From positions 558,001-622,000 of the forward strand of contig CAVRDF010000001.1 of NCBI GenBank assembly GCA_963719805.1: a stretch of 64,000 bases of DNA, read 5' to 3'. The notes below the pieces were generated by a model. The model made no database searches, was not told where the DNA came from, and saw nothing but the letters and a program-made list of their open reading frames with translations. Shown here piece by piece: positions 44,989-53,709 of this stretch. The stretch's first letter is position 1. Every line of letters begins with the position of its first letter. This DNA comes from JAMXLO01 sp963719805. Its GTDB lineage: Bacteria > Pseudomonadota > Alphaproteobacteria > Acetobacterales > Acetobacteraceae. The position numbers were made by a program, and so were the translations under genes.

Positions 44989-46488
44989 CTATGAGGCAAG
45001 GCGCCTATATGCACTGTTTTCCTTGCGCGTGTCATTGGCCAGTTCCGCAAGCCTCTGGCACTCGGCAGGCAGCCGCTGTTCATTGAGATTGGTCACTCCC
45101 AACAGCAGTCCCTGCTGCCGCGCGGACTGCATGTACCAAGGCGAAAGGGGAGACGGTGCCAAGCCGAACGGTAGTGCGCGCGATGCGACGGCCACGTCCG
45201 ATGCGAACTCGGGAAGGTGGATCACCACGGCCAAGCCCGCCGTCCCTGCCACTTTTAGCGAGCCCGATGCGACCTGATCCAAGCATCGAAGCAAGGCACT
45301 GCGCCGGGCGGCATAGAGCCGCTTCATGTGACGTAGGTGCCGCAGGTAATGCCCTTCCCGCACGAAGGCCGCGACAGCGTATTGCACGGGCACCGAGGGC
45401 GCCGGGGCTAAGCAGGCAGCGAGGTCCCCGAACCGACGAGCATGATCGGGCGGCACGACCAGGAAGCCAAGGCGAAGCGTCGGGCTGATGGTCTTGCTGA
45501 AACTACCGATATGCAGCACCCGTCCGCCGCTCTCCAAGGAAGCAAGAGCCGGCGCCGCCCGTCCTTCCAGCTGCAACTCGCCCAGGTAATCGTCCTCGAT
45601 GATCCAGGCGCCGTTCCGTCGAGCCCATGCGATCAGTGCAAGCCGCCGAGGCGTGGACATCGTCATGCCGAGCGGCGCCTGTTGGCCTGGCGTCACGACT
45701 GCCAGCGCCGCGTCGGGCGCGTCCCGGACGCCGGCCGCGACATCGAGCCCTTCCGCATCCACAGGAACAGCCGCCAAAGTCATGCCATTCAGGCCGAGCG
45801 CGGTGCGTGTGATCGGAAATCCCGGCTCTTCCATCCAGGCGGTCAATCCATTGAGCTCAAGTCCCCGAACCGCCAGGCAAAGTGCGTTCGGCAATCCCGC
45901 CGTCACCAGTACTTGCGATGGATCGCATCGAATGCCGCGGGTGATGCTCAGGTAGGCCGCAATTTCGCTCCGGAGATCCGGCTCACCACGCGGATCTGGA
46001 TATGCAATGGGCGCTATCGCGGCGCGGCGAGCCGCCTGACTCAGAATGCGCGACCACAGTTTGAATGGGAACGCCTCCTGAGAGGGCACGCCCATCTGGA
46101 ATGCCAGGGGTGCCGCGCCAAAACCATAGAAAAATAGTTCGGGCAAAGGCTGCGCTTCGGAGATCAACGGTACTTTCACGCTTCGGGGCGGGCTCTCAGC
46201 GACGCGGGTGCCCGCCGCCCCTTTGCCGATGGCGAGTTCCTCATTGATCAAACGTTGGTATGCCGCGCGCACTGTGCCACGTGAGATACCAAGCTGGGTC
46301 GCCAGATCGCGCCAGGAAGGCAGCTTCGTCCCTGGAACAAGTTGCCCTGTGACGATGGCTTCTCTTACCGACCCGTAGACCTGTGCGGCCAGCGGTGTCC
46401 TTCCTGCACGATCAAGCTCGAGAGGGAGTGGAGCCATCGCTGTGATCGTCCCATGATCGCGGGGCGGCATCTTGATCATGCCGATCAA
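44989..46488 (-). CDS. MocR-family transcriptional regulator (GntR wHTH fused to aminotransferase-like domain)
   Basis: A 499-residue PLP-binding regulator. The N-terminal winged helix (about 20-90) has YGSVREAIVTGQLVPGTKLP and LGISRGTVRAAYQRL. The rest is a fold-type I aminotransferase domain with YPDPRGEPDLR, EDDYLGELQ and the PLP lysine in SFSKTISPTLRLGF. MocR/PdxR-type proteins bind PLP or an amino-acid adduct and turn on nearby genes. It is not clearly linked to the efflux operon; upstream lies a 787-bp gap that starts the divergent SPW gene. Several in-frame starts exist (46488, 46470, 46437), none with a convincing ribosome site. Confidence 0.85.
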   Translation of the reverse strand: MIGMIKMPPRDHGTITAMAPLPLELDRAGRTPLAAQVYGSVREAIVTGQLVPGTKLPSWRDLATQLGISRGTVRAAYQRLINEELAIGKGAAGTRVAESPPRSVKVPLISEAQPLPELFFYGFGAAPLAFQMGVPSQEAFPFKLWSRILSQAARRAAIAPIAYPDPRGEPDLRSEIAAYLSITRGIRCDPSQVLVTAGLPNALCLAVRGLELNGLTAWMEEPGFPITRTALGLNGMTLAAVPVDAEGLDVAAGVRDAPDAALAVVTPGQQAPLGMTMSTPRRLALIAWARRNGAWIIEDDYLGELQLEGRAAPALASLESGGRVLHIGSFSKTISPTLRLGFLVVPPDHARRFGDLAACLAPAPSVPVQYAVAAFVREGHYLRHLRHMKRLYAARRSALLRCLDQVASGSLKVAGTAGLAVVIHLPEFASDVAVASRALPFGLAPSPLSPWYMQSARQQGLLLGVTNLNEQRLPAECQRLAELANDTRKENSAYRRLAS

Positions 46489-47275
46489 AGTTTGAGTGAT
46501 TCTGCGCGGTCGTCCGTCGCGGATTTCACCTTCTTATGGTTCGGATGCCCGGCTGACAAGCCGCGGTGAGGTCCGCTGCAGCAGTGCAGCTTAGGTGCCC
46601 GCCTGGCCTGGGCGAAGGGAGTGCCGACCCGCCCCGACTAGCTCATCACAGGCAAGACTGGACAGTATCGGGCTCAAGAAGCTTGATGCGAGATCGCCGA
46701 AAGGGTCGCCTCCGGTTCATAAATCCGATGCCTGCATGGCGCGTCTCTACAACATCAGTCAATCGACTGTGTCGCGGAAGCAGCTAAGTTCACATTGCGT
46801 AGCGTCGCGAACTGAGACGGCCGAAGAAATCCTCCAGCGGTGTATGCCATCCTGGATGGGTTCCCGTGCTACGCGACTGAATCCGTGCATGGTGCAAGTG
46901 CTGTTCGGCGAGGAATGCGCTGCCGGATTAGAACAAATCCTCCATCAAGGTCGAGGAACCAGTCAAAGGGCGCCCGCAGAACGCAGCGCGCCCAAGTGAT
47001 CGTATGGATCGATGTCGGTTCGGACATGTAGCCAGCGCACGGACGGATCGAAGTGGTCATTGATACAGTCAGATTTGCTGATCTTGGTCCTGTCTTATCG
47101 CTGAGGCCAGCCCATCTCTTCGCCACCATTAAGCGCGGTTTCCTGCAAGGAACTCGCCGGATGACGACCTACCACACACAGGCAGGTGGCCGATGAGCTG
47201 ACGTGGTCTTCGGCGTCGACCGACCTCCTCGACCGTGACCGAACACCCAAACAACCAAGCACAGAGGATTCGCCG
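46489..47275. other. 787-bp gene-poor region
   Basis: Between the MocR regulator and the SPW-type membrane gene. I see no full gene. It contains several short open frames in all frames and one stretch (about 46682-46790, see next entry) that looks like the C-terminal HTH of a serine recombinase or transposase. Locally broken coding sequence and absence of shared codon style suggest a decayed insertion. Confidence 0.5.
46682..46795 (+). pseudogene. Possible resolvase/transposase helix-turn-helix remnant
   Basis: One frame reads SDACMARLYNISQSTVSRK, similar to the HTH end of Hin/resolvase-family recombinases (iarlynVSqsTvsR). Nothing before it gives a catalytic domain and the frame breaks off within about 90 bases. 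The match is short and could be chance. Confidence 0.3.
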
Positions 47276-47671
47276 ATGTCGTTCCGTTTCATTACCAGGT
47301 CTATCCACGCCTATCTGATAGATTATCCCGTCGCGATCGTCTTGATCGCAGCGCCGTTCGTGCTGAAGCTCGGCGAGAGCGGAGCGGCCGCAATGTGGCT
47401 TTCGGTGGTTGTCGGTGTCGCCGCGCTGCTGTTGGCTGCCCTGACCGACCACCCCACCGGGCTCGTCCGCATCATTCCCTACTGGCTGCATCTTTGGGTC
47501 GACCGCGCCGTCGGGGTGCTGTTTGTCATCGCACCGTTTGCTTGCAAATTCACCGGGCCCGCCGCTTGGTACTACTGGGTCCTCGCTGCCGCTGTCCTGC
47601 TCACGACTTCAGTCTTCAACGCGCCTGAAGAGCCGGTCGCGACCCGTTCGAGATTGGAGCGCATAGCGTAA
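47276..47671 (+). CDS. SPW-repeat membrane protein
   Basis: A 131-residue membrane protein with four hydrophobic helices arranged as two similar halves: YLIDYPVAIVLIAAPFVLKL ... WLSVVVGVAALLLAALTDHP, then LWVDRAVGVLFVIAPFACKF ... WYYWVLAAAVLLTTSVF. The paired D(Y/R)xVxxxxxxAPF pattern is typical of the SPW family, small inner-membrane proteins of unknown function. ATG 47276 has GAGGA 7 bases upstream; the frame stays open upstream. Followed 44 bp later by the SnoaL-like gene, likely one stress operon. Confidence 0.75.
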   Translation: MSFRFITRSIHAYLIDYPVAIVLIAAPFVLKLGESGAAAMWLSVVVGVAALLLAALTDHPTGLVRIIPYWLHLWVDRAVGVLFVIAPFACKFTGPAAWYYWVLAAAVLLTTSVFNAPEEPVATRSRLERIA

Positions 47672-47715
47672 CGCCCAGGGCAACCGTTTCGACCAACACG
47701 AACAGGAGACCGCCG

Positions 47716-48120
47716 ATGTCCCAATCCTATTCACTCCCTACTGAGCCCGAAGGCATGGCCGCGAAGCTGGTTGAGCGATTCAACTCCGGCAAGGTCGACG
47801 CGATGATGAGCTTGTACGCCCCCGAGGCCGTGCTCATCGCGAACGACGGGCGAACCGTCACTGATCACACCGAAATCGCTGCCCAGCTCGAGCGCGATCT
47901 CAAGCTTGGCCTGCCGCTGGAGGCCAAGGCGCGCCATGTGTTCGTTGCCGACGATATCGCCCAGATCGTGCTCGACTGGTCAATCGATGGCACAGGTCCC
48001 GACGGCAGGCGCGTGCATCTTGGAGGCTCGGCAAGCGATATCCTGCGCCGCGGCGCGGATGGGCTCTGGCGGTACCTGATCGACAATAATCAAGGAACCG
48101 CAATGCGGAATCCCGCCTGA
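47716..48120 (+). CDS. SnoaL/DUF4440-like protein
   Basis: A 134-residue protein of the NTF2/SnoaL-like fold. VERFNSGKVDAMMSLYAPEAVLI is the usual first helix and strand, with RHVFVADDIAQIVLDWSI and a C-terminal GGSASDILRRGADGLWRYLID strand pair. Such proteins are ketosteroid-isomerase-like or simply ligand-binding; no catalytic Asp can be assigned with confidence. AGGAGACCGCCG precedes the ATG. Sits between the SPW and quinone oxidoreductase genes on one strand. Confidence 0.75.
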   Translation: MSQSYSLPTEPEGMAAKLVERFNSGKVDAMMSLYAPEAVLIANDGRTVTDHTEIAAQLERDLKLGLPLEAKARHVFVADDIAQIVLDWSIDGTGPDGRRVHLGGSASDILRRGADGLWRYLIDNNQGTAMRNPA

Positions 48121-48229
48121 CATATGTGCGCCACGACCGCTCTCGGAAGGCGGTTTCGTCGGCGCGGGCAATGAGCCACCGACATGCGCGTATCCATCGA
48201 AGGAACAAATGACTGGGGAGAGAACAATC

Positions 48230-49147
48230 ATGAAAGCGATCATCGTGACAGACCAGGCTGCGGGAAGGTCCGGCATGAAGCTGGCCGAGCGGCCCGCGCC
48301 GACCGCAGCGATAAACGACGTCATCGTTCAGATTCATGCGTCGGGATTCGTCCCGACCGAGATGGAGTGGCCCTCGACCTGGACCGATCGCCGCGACCGT
48401 GACCGGACACCGACAATCCCCGGCCACGAGCTGGCCGGTGTGGTCTCCGCTCTCGGCTACGGCACGACAGGGCTGTCGGTAGGACAGCGGGTGTTCGGCC
48501 TCGCCGACTGGTATCGCGACGGCACGCTCGCAGAGTATGTCGCCATCGAGGCACGCAACCTCGCACCCTTGCCGGGCGACGTCGACTTCACCGCGGGTGC
48601 AAGCCTGCCAGTCTCCGGCCTCACCGCGTGGCAGGGACTGTTTCATCACGGCCGCCTGCAGGCAGGACAGAGCGTCCTCGCGCACGGAGCAGCCGGCGCC
48701 GTCGGTTCGATGGTAACGCAACTCGCACGCGAGGCCGGCGCCTATGTCATCGGCACCGGACGCGCGGCCGATCGGCAGAAGGCGCTCGATTTCGGCGCCC
48801 AGGAGTTCATTGATCTCGACAACGACTCACTGAAAGACGTCGGTGGCGTAGATCTGGTGTTCGATGTCATCGGCGGCGACATCCAGAAGCAGTCCGCACG
48901 CTTGATTCGAGCTGGAGGCACACTGGTCTCCATTGTCGGGCCGGCCGAGACGCGGCCCGCCGACGGCCTGGCGATTGACTTCGTGGTCGAGGCGGATCGT
49001 GCCCAACTGACCGAGATCGTCCGGCGGGTACGCGACGGACGACTGCGCACGAACATCGGCAACGTCGCGCCGCTCGACGTTGCGGTCGCCGCGTTGAACC
49101 CGCCCGAGCGTCGCAGGGGCAACACAATCATCCGCGTTCGTCCATGA
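48230..49147 (+). CDS. MDR-family NADP-dependent quinone oxidoreductase
   Basis: A 305-residue zinc-free medium-chain reductase. HGAAGAVGSMVTQLAREAGA is the nucleotide loop and PGHELAGVVSALGYG marks the N-terminal domain; GTGRAADRQKALDFGA is the second Rossmann strand, with Arg after the strand favouring NADPH. Relatives reduce quinones or reactive enones. Start ATG 48230 is preferred over upstream in-frame starts, with GGGGAG nearby. Third gene of a likely SPW/SnoaL/oxidoreductase group beside the tetR gene at 49523-50213; such TetR regulators often control quinone reductases. Confidence 0.87.
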   Translation: MKAIIVTDQAAGRSGMKLAERPAPTAAINDVIVQIHASGFVPTEMEWPSTWTDRRDRDRTPTIPGHELAGVVSALGYGTTGLSVGQRVFGLADWYRDGTLAEYVAIEARNLAPLPGDVDFTAGASLPVSGLTAWQGLFHHGRLQAGQSVLAHGAAGAVGSMVTQLAREAGAYVIGTGRAADRQKALDFGAQEFIDLDNDSLKDVGGVDLVFDVIGGDIQKQSARLIRAGGTLVSIVGPAETRPADGLAIDFVVEADRAQLTEIVRRVRDGRLRTNIGNVAPLDVAVAALNPPERRRGNTIIRVRP

Positions 49148-49196
49148 ACCGCCCCGCCTCCACCTCCGCCAGTCCTTCTCTTGATGGCCGTGGCCA

Positions 49197-49403
49197 ATGC
49201 GAGTGGTGAACATGCACAGCGATTGTGATCAAGCCGAGGCTGCTTTTGACCGTCTGGTGGTTTGTGCCCGTGCGAGTGAGCGCATCACACCGGAAGGCCT
49301 GGAACAGGTTTACGCAATGTCGATCTCGGTTTCCAAAACCGAGATCGACCGCTTGATCACGGCTGGCGAATTGGAACCTGGAACCCTCAGGCCACTGAGA
49401 TAA
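49197..49403 (+). CDS. Small hypothetical protein
   Basis: A 68-residue open frame, ATG 49197 or 49212. The mix of acidic and basic residues, with helices (ITPEGLEQVYAMSI, KTEIDRLITAGELE), looks like real protein, but there is no strong ribosome site and no recognised family. It lies between the oxidoreductase and tetR genes. Confidence 0.35.
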   Translation: MRVVNMHSDCDQAEAAFDRLVVCARASERITPEGLEQVYAMSISVSKTEIDRLITAGELEPGTLRPLR

Positions 49404-49522
49404 GGTTTTGCAATGGAGCCGTCAGGAGCAAGCGATGACGGATAAACTGAATTGCGGCATCGAGCACAAGCGGTCGTCACACGTCACCAGCTTACCCGAA
49501 GGCTGCAGAGCGCTGCGCCCCC

Positions 49523-50213
49523 TCAAACACGAGAATTTCGCCGCACCCGCTTCCCGGTAACCCTGACCGCTGATCGAGATGGCTTGGGCGTCGCGGTTGG
49601 CCAGGCTCGCATTCCGATTTCGACGATCTCCAGCAGGCGATCCCTGCTGGCTCCGTCGCGGGCGAGTATCGCCATGCCCCGGGACAATGCACTGTAGAAA
49701 GCTGCGAGCGCTTGAACATTCGTGCTTTTTGGCATGTCGCCTTCGTCGATGCCGCGTTGAATCCTCTCGGCCATCGCCGCTTCGGCGCCGCAGCGGTACT
49801 CGGCCATCATCTGACGCACCGAGTTCGAGTGCCGGTGGGACCTGTGTGCACGCCAGCGAGATCATGCAGCCTGTCGGCAGGTCGGTGCGGGTGATTTCCT
49901 GCGTGCCCTTCTTGAGCATCTGGTGGAAGGCGGTTCTGGTATCGGTGGCCGCCTCGAGTTCGGCGGCAAACCATTTGCTGGACTGCGCCGCATACGCCTC
50001 TGTCGCCTCGCGGTACAGTCGCTCCTTGCTGCCGAAGCTATTGTAAAAGCTGGACGGGCTGATGCCCATGGCTCCGATCAAGTCGTCGAACGAGGTGCCG
50101 ATATAACCCCGTTCCCAAAACAACTTCAGGGCCTGGTGGAGAGCAACCGAGCGGTCGAACGTCTTGGGGCGGCCACGCGTCCGCTTGAGCTGCTCGTCTA
50201 CTCCTGTTGCCAT
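49523..50213 (-). pseudogene. TetR-family transcriptional regulator, frameshifted
   Basis: The intact protein would have about 229 residues. Frame 1 from ATG 50213 gives the DNA-binding domain: KTFDRSVALHQALKLFWERG, then TSFDDLIGAMGISPSSFYNSFGSKERLY. It then reads CTQVPPALE and loses homology. Frame 2 resumes with SVRQMMAEYRCGAEAAMAERI, IDEGDMP and a ligand-domain tail, ending at 49523. The change lies at about 49825-49840; removing one base rejoins the halves. An operator-like palindrome 49 bases upstream of the start suggests autorepression. If real, the break would release its targets, possibly including the efflux pump. Confidence 0.8.
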
Positions 50214-50261
50214 CGTTTCAAAATCCTTGGCCGCACGGCCATGGAGACCTAACGGAATATA

Positions 50262-50275
50262 GGAGTTGACGCTCC
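50262..50275. promoter_or_regulatory. TetR-type operator upstream of tetR gene
   Basis: GGAGTTGACGCTCC (reverse: GGAGCGTCAACTCC) shares the outer GGAG...CTCC and the GGAGCG half with the two sites before the efflux operon. It is followed by AAATTAAA, again an AT flank. It lies 49 bases upstream of the tetR start, fitting autoregulation. Confidence 0.55.
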
Positions 50276-50385
50276 AAATTAAAAGTCCTGGCTAGGCGGA
50301 AGGTCGGCAGCGGCGGCCGTGTAGTCAGAACTGCGTGTCAGCCTATCCGTTCTGTGGAAGCGTTATGAATATCCGCTGACTGACC

Positions 50386-51939
50386 TCAGGATCGTGCGCG
50401 CCAGCGGGCAGGCAGGAAGCCAAACCCGCGCCCTCGCCAGTCGATCGCTCCGGACAGCACGGCAACGGTGCCGTAACTCACCATGCCGACCGCGACCAGT
50501 GCCGCCAGTGCGCCGATGCGTGCCATGCCGTGCAGCTCTCCGGCGAACAGTTCGCGTTGCGCAAGCCACAACACAACGCCCATGACAACAGCCGCCGCTG
50601 CCATCCGTGCGCTGCGCCGCCTTACCTGTGCGTCCAGCTGCAACTCGCCGCGCCGCAGCAGCACCGCCGCCAGCCAGCCTACGTTGAACATTGCCGCCAG
50701 GCTGGTCGCCAGTGCCGGTCCGATATGTTGCAGCGGGACCATGAAGATGATGTTCATCGCCAGGTTCAGCGCTACCGCGCAAACGCCGATCTTCACCGGC
50801 GTCGCCGTGTCGCCGCGCGCGAAGAAACCGGGCGCCAGCACCTTCACCAGCACGAACGCTGGCAGGCCAACCGCATAGGCCGCGAGCGATTGCGCCGACA
50901 GCCGAGCGGTCTCCGCACTGAATGCGCCGTGCCCGAACAGCCCCCACATCACCGGAAAGGCGCAGACGACAAGCGCCACCGCCGCCGGCAATGTCAGGAG
51001 CAGCGCATATTCGATCGCGCGATTGAGCGTGGCCAGCGAGGCTGCACCCTCACCGGCGCGCACCTGGCGCGACAGCAGCGGCAGCAGCGCGGTTCCCACC
51101 GCGGTGCCGATGACACCAAGCGGCAACTGCTGCACGCGATCCGCGTAGTACAGCAGCGACACCGTGCCCGGCGGCAACAGGCTGGCGATGATCACATCGA
51201 CCGCGAGATTCAATTGCGTCACGCCGGCGCCGATCAGCCCGGGCAGCATGCGCTTCAGCAGCACGCGGATCTGCGGTGTGAGACGTGGGCGCGGCAGATG
51301 CAGTCCCATGCCGGCACGCCGCAACGCCCACATCAGCAATCCAAGCTGCGCCATGCCCGATGCGGTGACACCCCACGACAGCGCATGACCCGTTGTCGGC
51401 ACATACGGTGTCAGCCACAGCATGCAGGCGATCGAGACGACGTTGAACAACACGTACGAAGCAGAGGCTGCGGTGAAGCGGTCGAGTCCGTTCAGCACGC
51501 CGGACACCAGTGCGGCGAGGCAGATCAGCAGCAAGTAGGGAAACGTTATGCGCGACAGTGTGACGGTGAGCGCGAATTTTGCCGGATCGCCCGCGAAGCC
51601 CGGCGCCAGCACGGTCATCATCTGCGGCATGAACACTTCGCCGGCTATCGTCAGCACGCCGAGCCAGAACGCCATCACGGCGAAGGTTTCTTCGGCGAAG
51701 CGATGCGCCGCGGGGCGTCCTTCCGCCGCGAGCAATCCCGAAAACGCCGGTACGAATGCTGCGTTGAAGGCGCCTTCACCGAACAGCCGGCGGAACAGGT
51801 TCGGCAGCTTCAAGGCCACCAGGAACGCATCGGCGATCGGCCCAGTTCCGAGGATCGCTGCGATCAGCATGTCGCGCGCGAAGCCCAGCACGCGGCTCGC
51901 CATTGTCCAGCTGCCGACGGTCAGAATGCCGCGCAGCAC
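50386..51939 (-). CDS. murJ: Lipid II flippase MurJ
   Basis: A 517-residue polytopic protein (about 14 membrane helices) that flips the peptidoglycan precursor lipid II. The N-terminal VGSWTMASRVLGFARDMLIA and the LPNLFRRLFGEGAFNAAFVP stretch, with the conserved Arg residues of the substrate cavity, are diagnostic. Start GTG 51939 overlaps the gpsA stop as TAGTG and gives the usual length; the frame is open further upstream inside gpsA. Last gene of the gpsA-murJ unit. Confidence 0.92.
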   Translation of the reverse strand: MLRGILTVGSWTMASRVLGFARDMLIAAILGTGPIADAFLVALKLPNLFRRLFGEGAFNAAFVPAFSGLLAAEGRPAAHRFAEETFAVMAFWLGVLTIAGEVFMPQMMTVLAPGFAGDPAKFALTVTLSRITFPYLLLICLAALVSGVLNGLDRFTAASASYVLFNVVSIACMLWLTPYVPTTGHALSWGVTASGMAQLGLLMWALRRAGMGLHLPRPRLTPQIRVLLKRMLPGLIGAGVTQLNLAVDVIIASLLPPGTVSLLYYADRVQQLPLGVIGTAVGTALLPLLSRQVRAGEGAASLATLNRAIEYALLLTLPAAVALVVCAFPVMWGLFGHGAFSAETARLSAQSLAAYAVGLPAFVLVKVLAPGFFARGDTATPVKIGVCAVALNLAMNIIFMVPLQHIGPALATSLAAMFNVGWLAAVLLRRGELQLDAQVRRRSARMAAAAVVMGVVLWLAQRELFAGELHGMARIGALAALVAVGMVSYGTVAVLSGAIDWRGRGFGFLPARWRARS

Positions 51940-52898
51940 TATTCGTTCCGCCGCGGCCGCGCCAGCAACGCCGTCATCGCCTGTTCCAGTGTGGTGCTGC
52001 CGTCCAGCAGCGCCGCGACGGCGCGGCATATCGGCATATCGACATCACCCGCGCGTGCTACGAGCGCCGGCGCCGTGGCAACGCCTTCGGTGATCGAACT
52101 GCGCGCGCTCAGCGCAGCCGCCAACGTCTCACCCCGTCCGAGAGCCAGCCCAAGACTGTAATTGCGGCTGGCAGATCCGGTGCAGGTCAACAGCAGGTCG
52201 CCCAGGCCGGACAGTCCCATCACGGTTTCCGCCCGTCCGCCGAGCGCCACGGCGAGCCGCGACAGTTCGGCGAGGCCACGGGTGATCAGCGCGGCGCGCG
52301 CATTCTCGCCGAGGCCGGCACCGATCACCGCGCCGGCCGCGATGGCGATCACGTTCTTCGCCGCGCCGCCAACCTGCGCGCCGATGGTGTCGTCGTTGCC
52401 GTAGAGGCGGAACGATGGCGTGCCCAGCGCGGCGGCAATCGCTTCGCGCAATTCGCCATCACCCGCCGCGATCACCGAGGCGGCCGGCAATGCGGCGGCG
52501 ATCTCGTGCGCGAAGTTCGGCCCGGTCAGGATTGCTGCCGGTGATCCCGGGCGCAGGTCCGCGATGATTTCCAGCGGCAGCCGCAGCGTGCGCGTTTCCA
52601 CGCCTTTGGCGCACACGACCAAGGGTCCTAGCACCGGCGGCAGCCGCGTCAGCACACCGCGCAGATGTTGCAGCGGCACCGCAAGCAGCACGAAGTCCGC
52701 AGGCTGCACCGTCGAAGCCACGACGATGGGCTCGGGCAGGCGCACACCGGGCAGGCGGGGATTTTCCCTGGTTGCCGAAATCGCACCGGCGCGTGCCGGA
52801 TCGCGCGCCCACAACGTGACGTCGTTGCCGGCGCGTGCTGCCTGGATGGCGAGAGCGGTGCCCCAAGCGCCGGCGCCGACGACTGCGACGCTATTCAT
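51939..52898 (-). CDS. gpsA: Glycerol-3-phosphate dehydrogenase [NAD(P)+]
   Basis: A 319-residue enzyme converting dihydroxyacetone phosphate to sn-glycerol-3-phosphate for phospholipid synthesis. VGAGAWGTALAIQAARAG is the dinucleotide loop, LTGPNFAHEIA and AKNVIAIAAGAVIGAGLGENARAAL (here split in two stretches) hold the substrate site with the catalytic Lys, and GLGDLLLTCTG follows. Its start overlaps the rlmJ stop by 8 bp, and its stop overlaps the murJ start. Confidence 0.93.
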   Translation of the reverse strand: MNSVAVVGAGAWGTALAIQAARAGNDVTLWARDPARAGAISATRENPRLPGVRLPEPIVVASTVQPADFVLLAVPLQHLRGVLTRLPPVLGPLVVCAKGVETRTLRLPLEIIADLRPGSPAAILTGPNFAHEIAAALPAASVIAAGDGELREAIAAALGTPSFRLYGNDDTIGAQVGGAAKNVIAIAAGAVIGAGLGENARAALITRGLAELSRLAVALGGRAETVMGLSGLGDLLLTCTGSASRNYSLGLALGRGETLAAALSARSSITEGVATAPALVARAGDVDMPICRAVAALLDGSTTLEQAMTALLARPRRNE

Positions 52899-53709
52899 CG
52901 GCGATCCGGCGGACCGAGGCGTATTCGCCGGCTTCGCGCTCGCCCAACCGTTGCAGCAATGCGGTCAGTATCGGCGGCACTTCTTGCTCGAAGCGATACG
53001 GTGGGTTCACCACCAGCAGGCCGCAACCGTTGAGCCGCGCCGGGTCGGTGGGTTCGCGCAGGCAAAGCTCTGCCGCGACGACATCGCGCAGCGACAGTCC
53101 GTCGAGGAACTGCCGCACCGGACCACGCTGCTTGATCGGATACCAGGCCGCGAACACGCCGGTCGCGAAGCGCGCATGCCCGGTCACCAAGCCTCGCGCC
53201 AGATTGGCGAATTCATCCACATCCTCGAATGGCGCGTCGATCAGCACGAGTCCGCGCCGTTCCTTCGGCGGCAACAGCCCGCCGAGCGCCTCCCAGCCAT
53301 CGCGATGATGCACAGCGACCTGTTGATCGCGCGCAAAGTGGCGCCGCAACAGTGAGGCGTCCTCCGGATGCAGTTCGCAGCACGCGAGCCGATCGTCTGG
53401 ACGCATCAGCGAACGGATGATCGCCGGCGAGCCCGGATAGAGACCAAGCTGTCGCACCATGCCGACATAGTCATGCAGCGGCTGCGGCGGATCATCGAGC
53501 AAACGCGTGATACCGCGCTGCCATTCGCCGGTGCGTGCCGCCGGACCTTGGTCCAGTTCGTAATGGCCGGCACCCGCATGTGTATCAAGCACGAAGATCG
53601 CCGCCGGCTTGCGTTGTAATGCGCGCAACAGCCAGACCAGCAGCGCGTGCTTCATGCAGTCGCCAAAATTCCCGGCATGGAAGGCGTGGCGATAATTCAC
53701 AGCGGCCAT
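52891..53709 (-). CDS. rlmJ: 23S rRNA (adenine-N6)-methyltransferase RlmJ
   Basis: A 272-residue SAM-dependent methyltransferase that modifies A2030 of 23S rRNA. It begins MAAVNYRHAFHAGNFGDCMKH, the family start, with FVLDTHAGAGHYEL for SAM and NPPY as the N6-adenine active site (VVNPPYRFEQE). Start is ATG 53709; a much longer frame continuing upstream through tsaD is not coding. It overlaps the tsaD stop by 13 bp, so it is in the tsaD-rlmJ-gpsA-murJ unit. Confidence 0.92.
   Translation of the reverse strand: MAAVNYRHAFHAGNFGDCMKHALLVWLLRALQRKPAAIFVLDTHAGAGHYELDQGPAARTGEWQRGITRLLDDPPQPLHDYVGMVRQLGLYPGSPAIIRSLMRPDDRLACCELHPEDASLLRRHFARDQQVAVHHRDGWEALGGLLPPKERRGLVLIDAPFEDVDEFANLARGLVTGHARFATGVFAAWYPIKQRGPVRQFLDGLSLRDVVAAELCLREPTDPARLNGCGLLVVNPPYRFEQEVPPILTALLQRLGEREAGEYASVRRIADE

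Noticed and set aside
46869..47129. 86-codon minus-strand frame upstream of the SPW gene
   Set aside because: No start context or recognised motif; kept only as part of the gene-poor stretch.
50530..52161. 543-codon plus-strand open frame over murJ
   Set aside because: Antisense to a well-conserved membrane protein; Arg/Gln/His-rich sequence with no domain.
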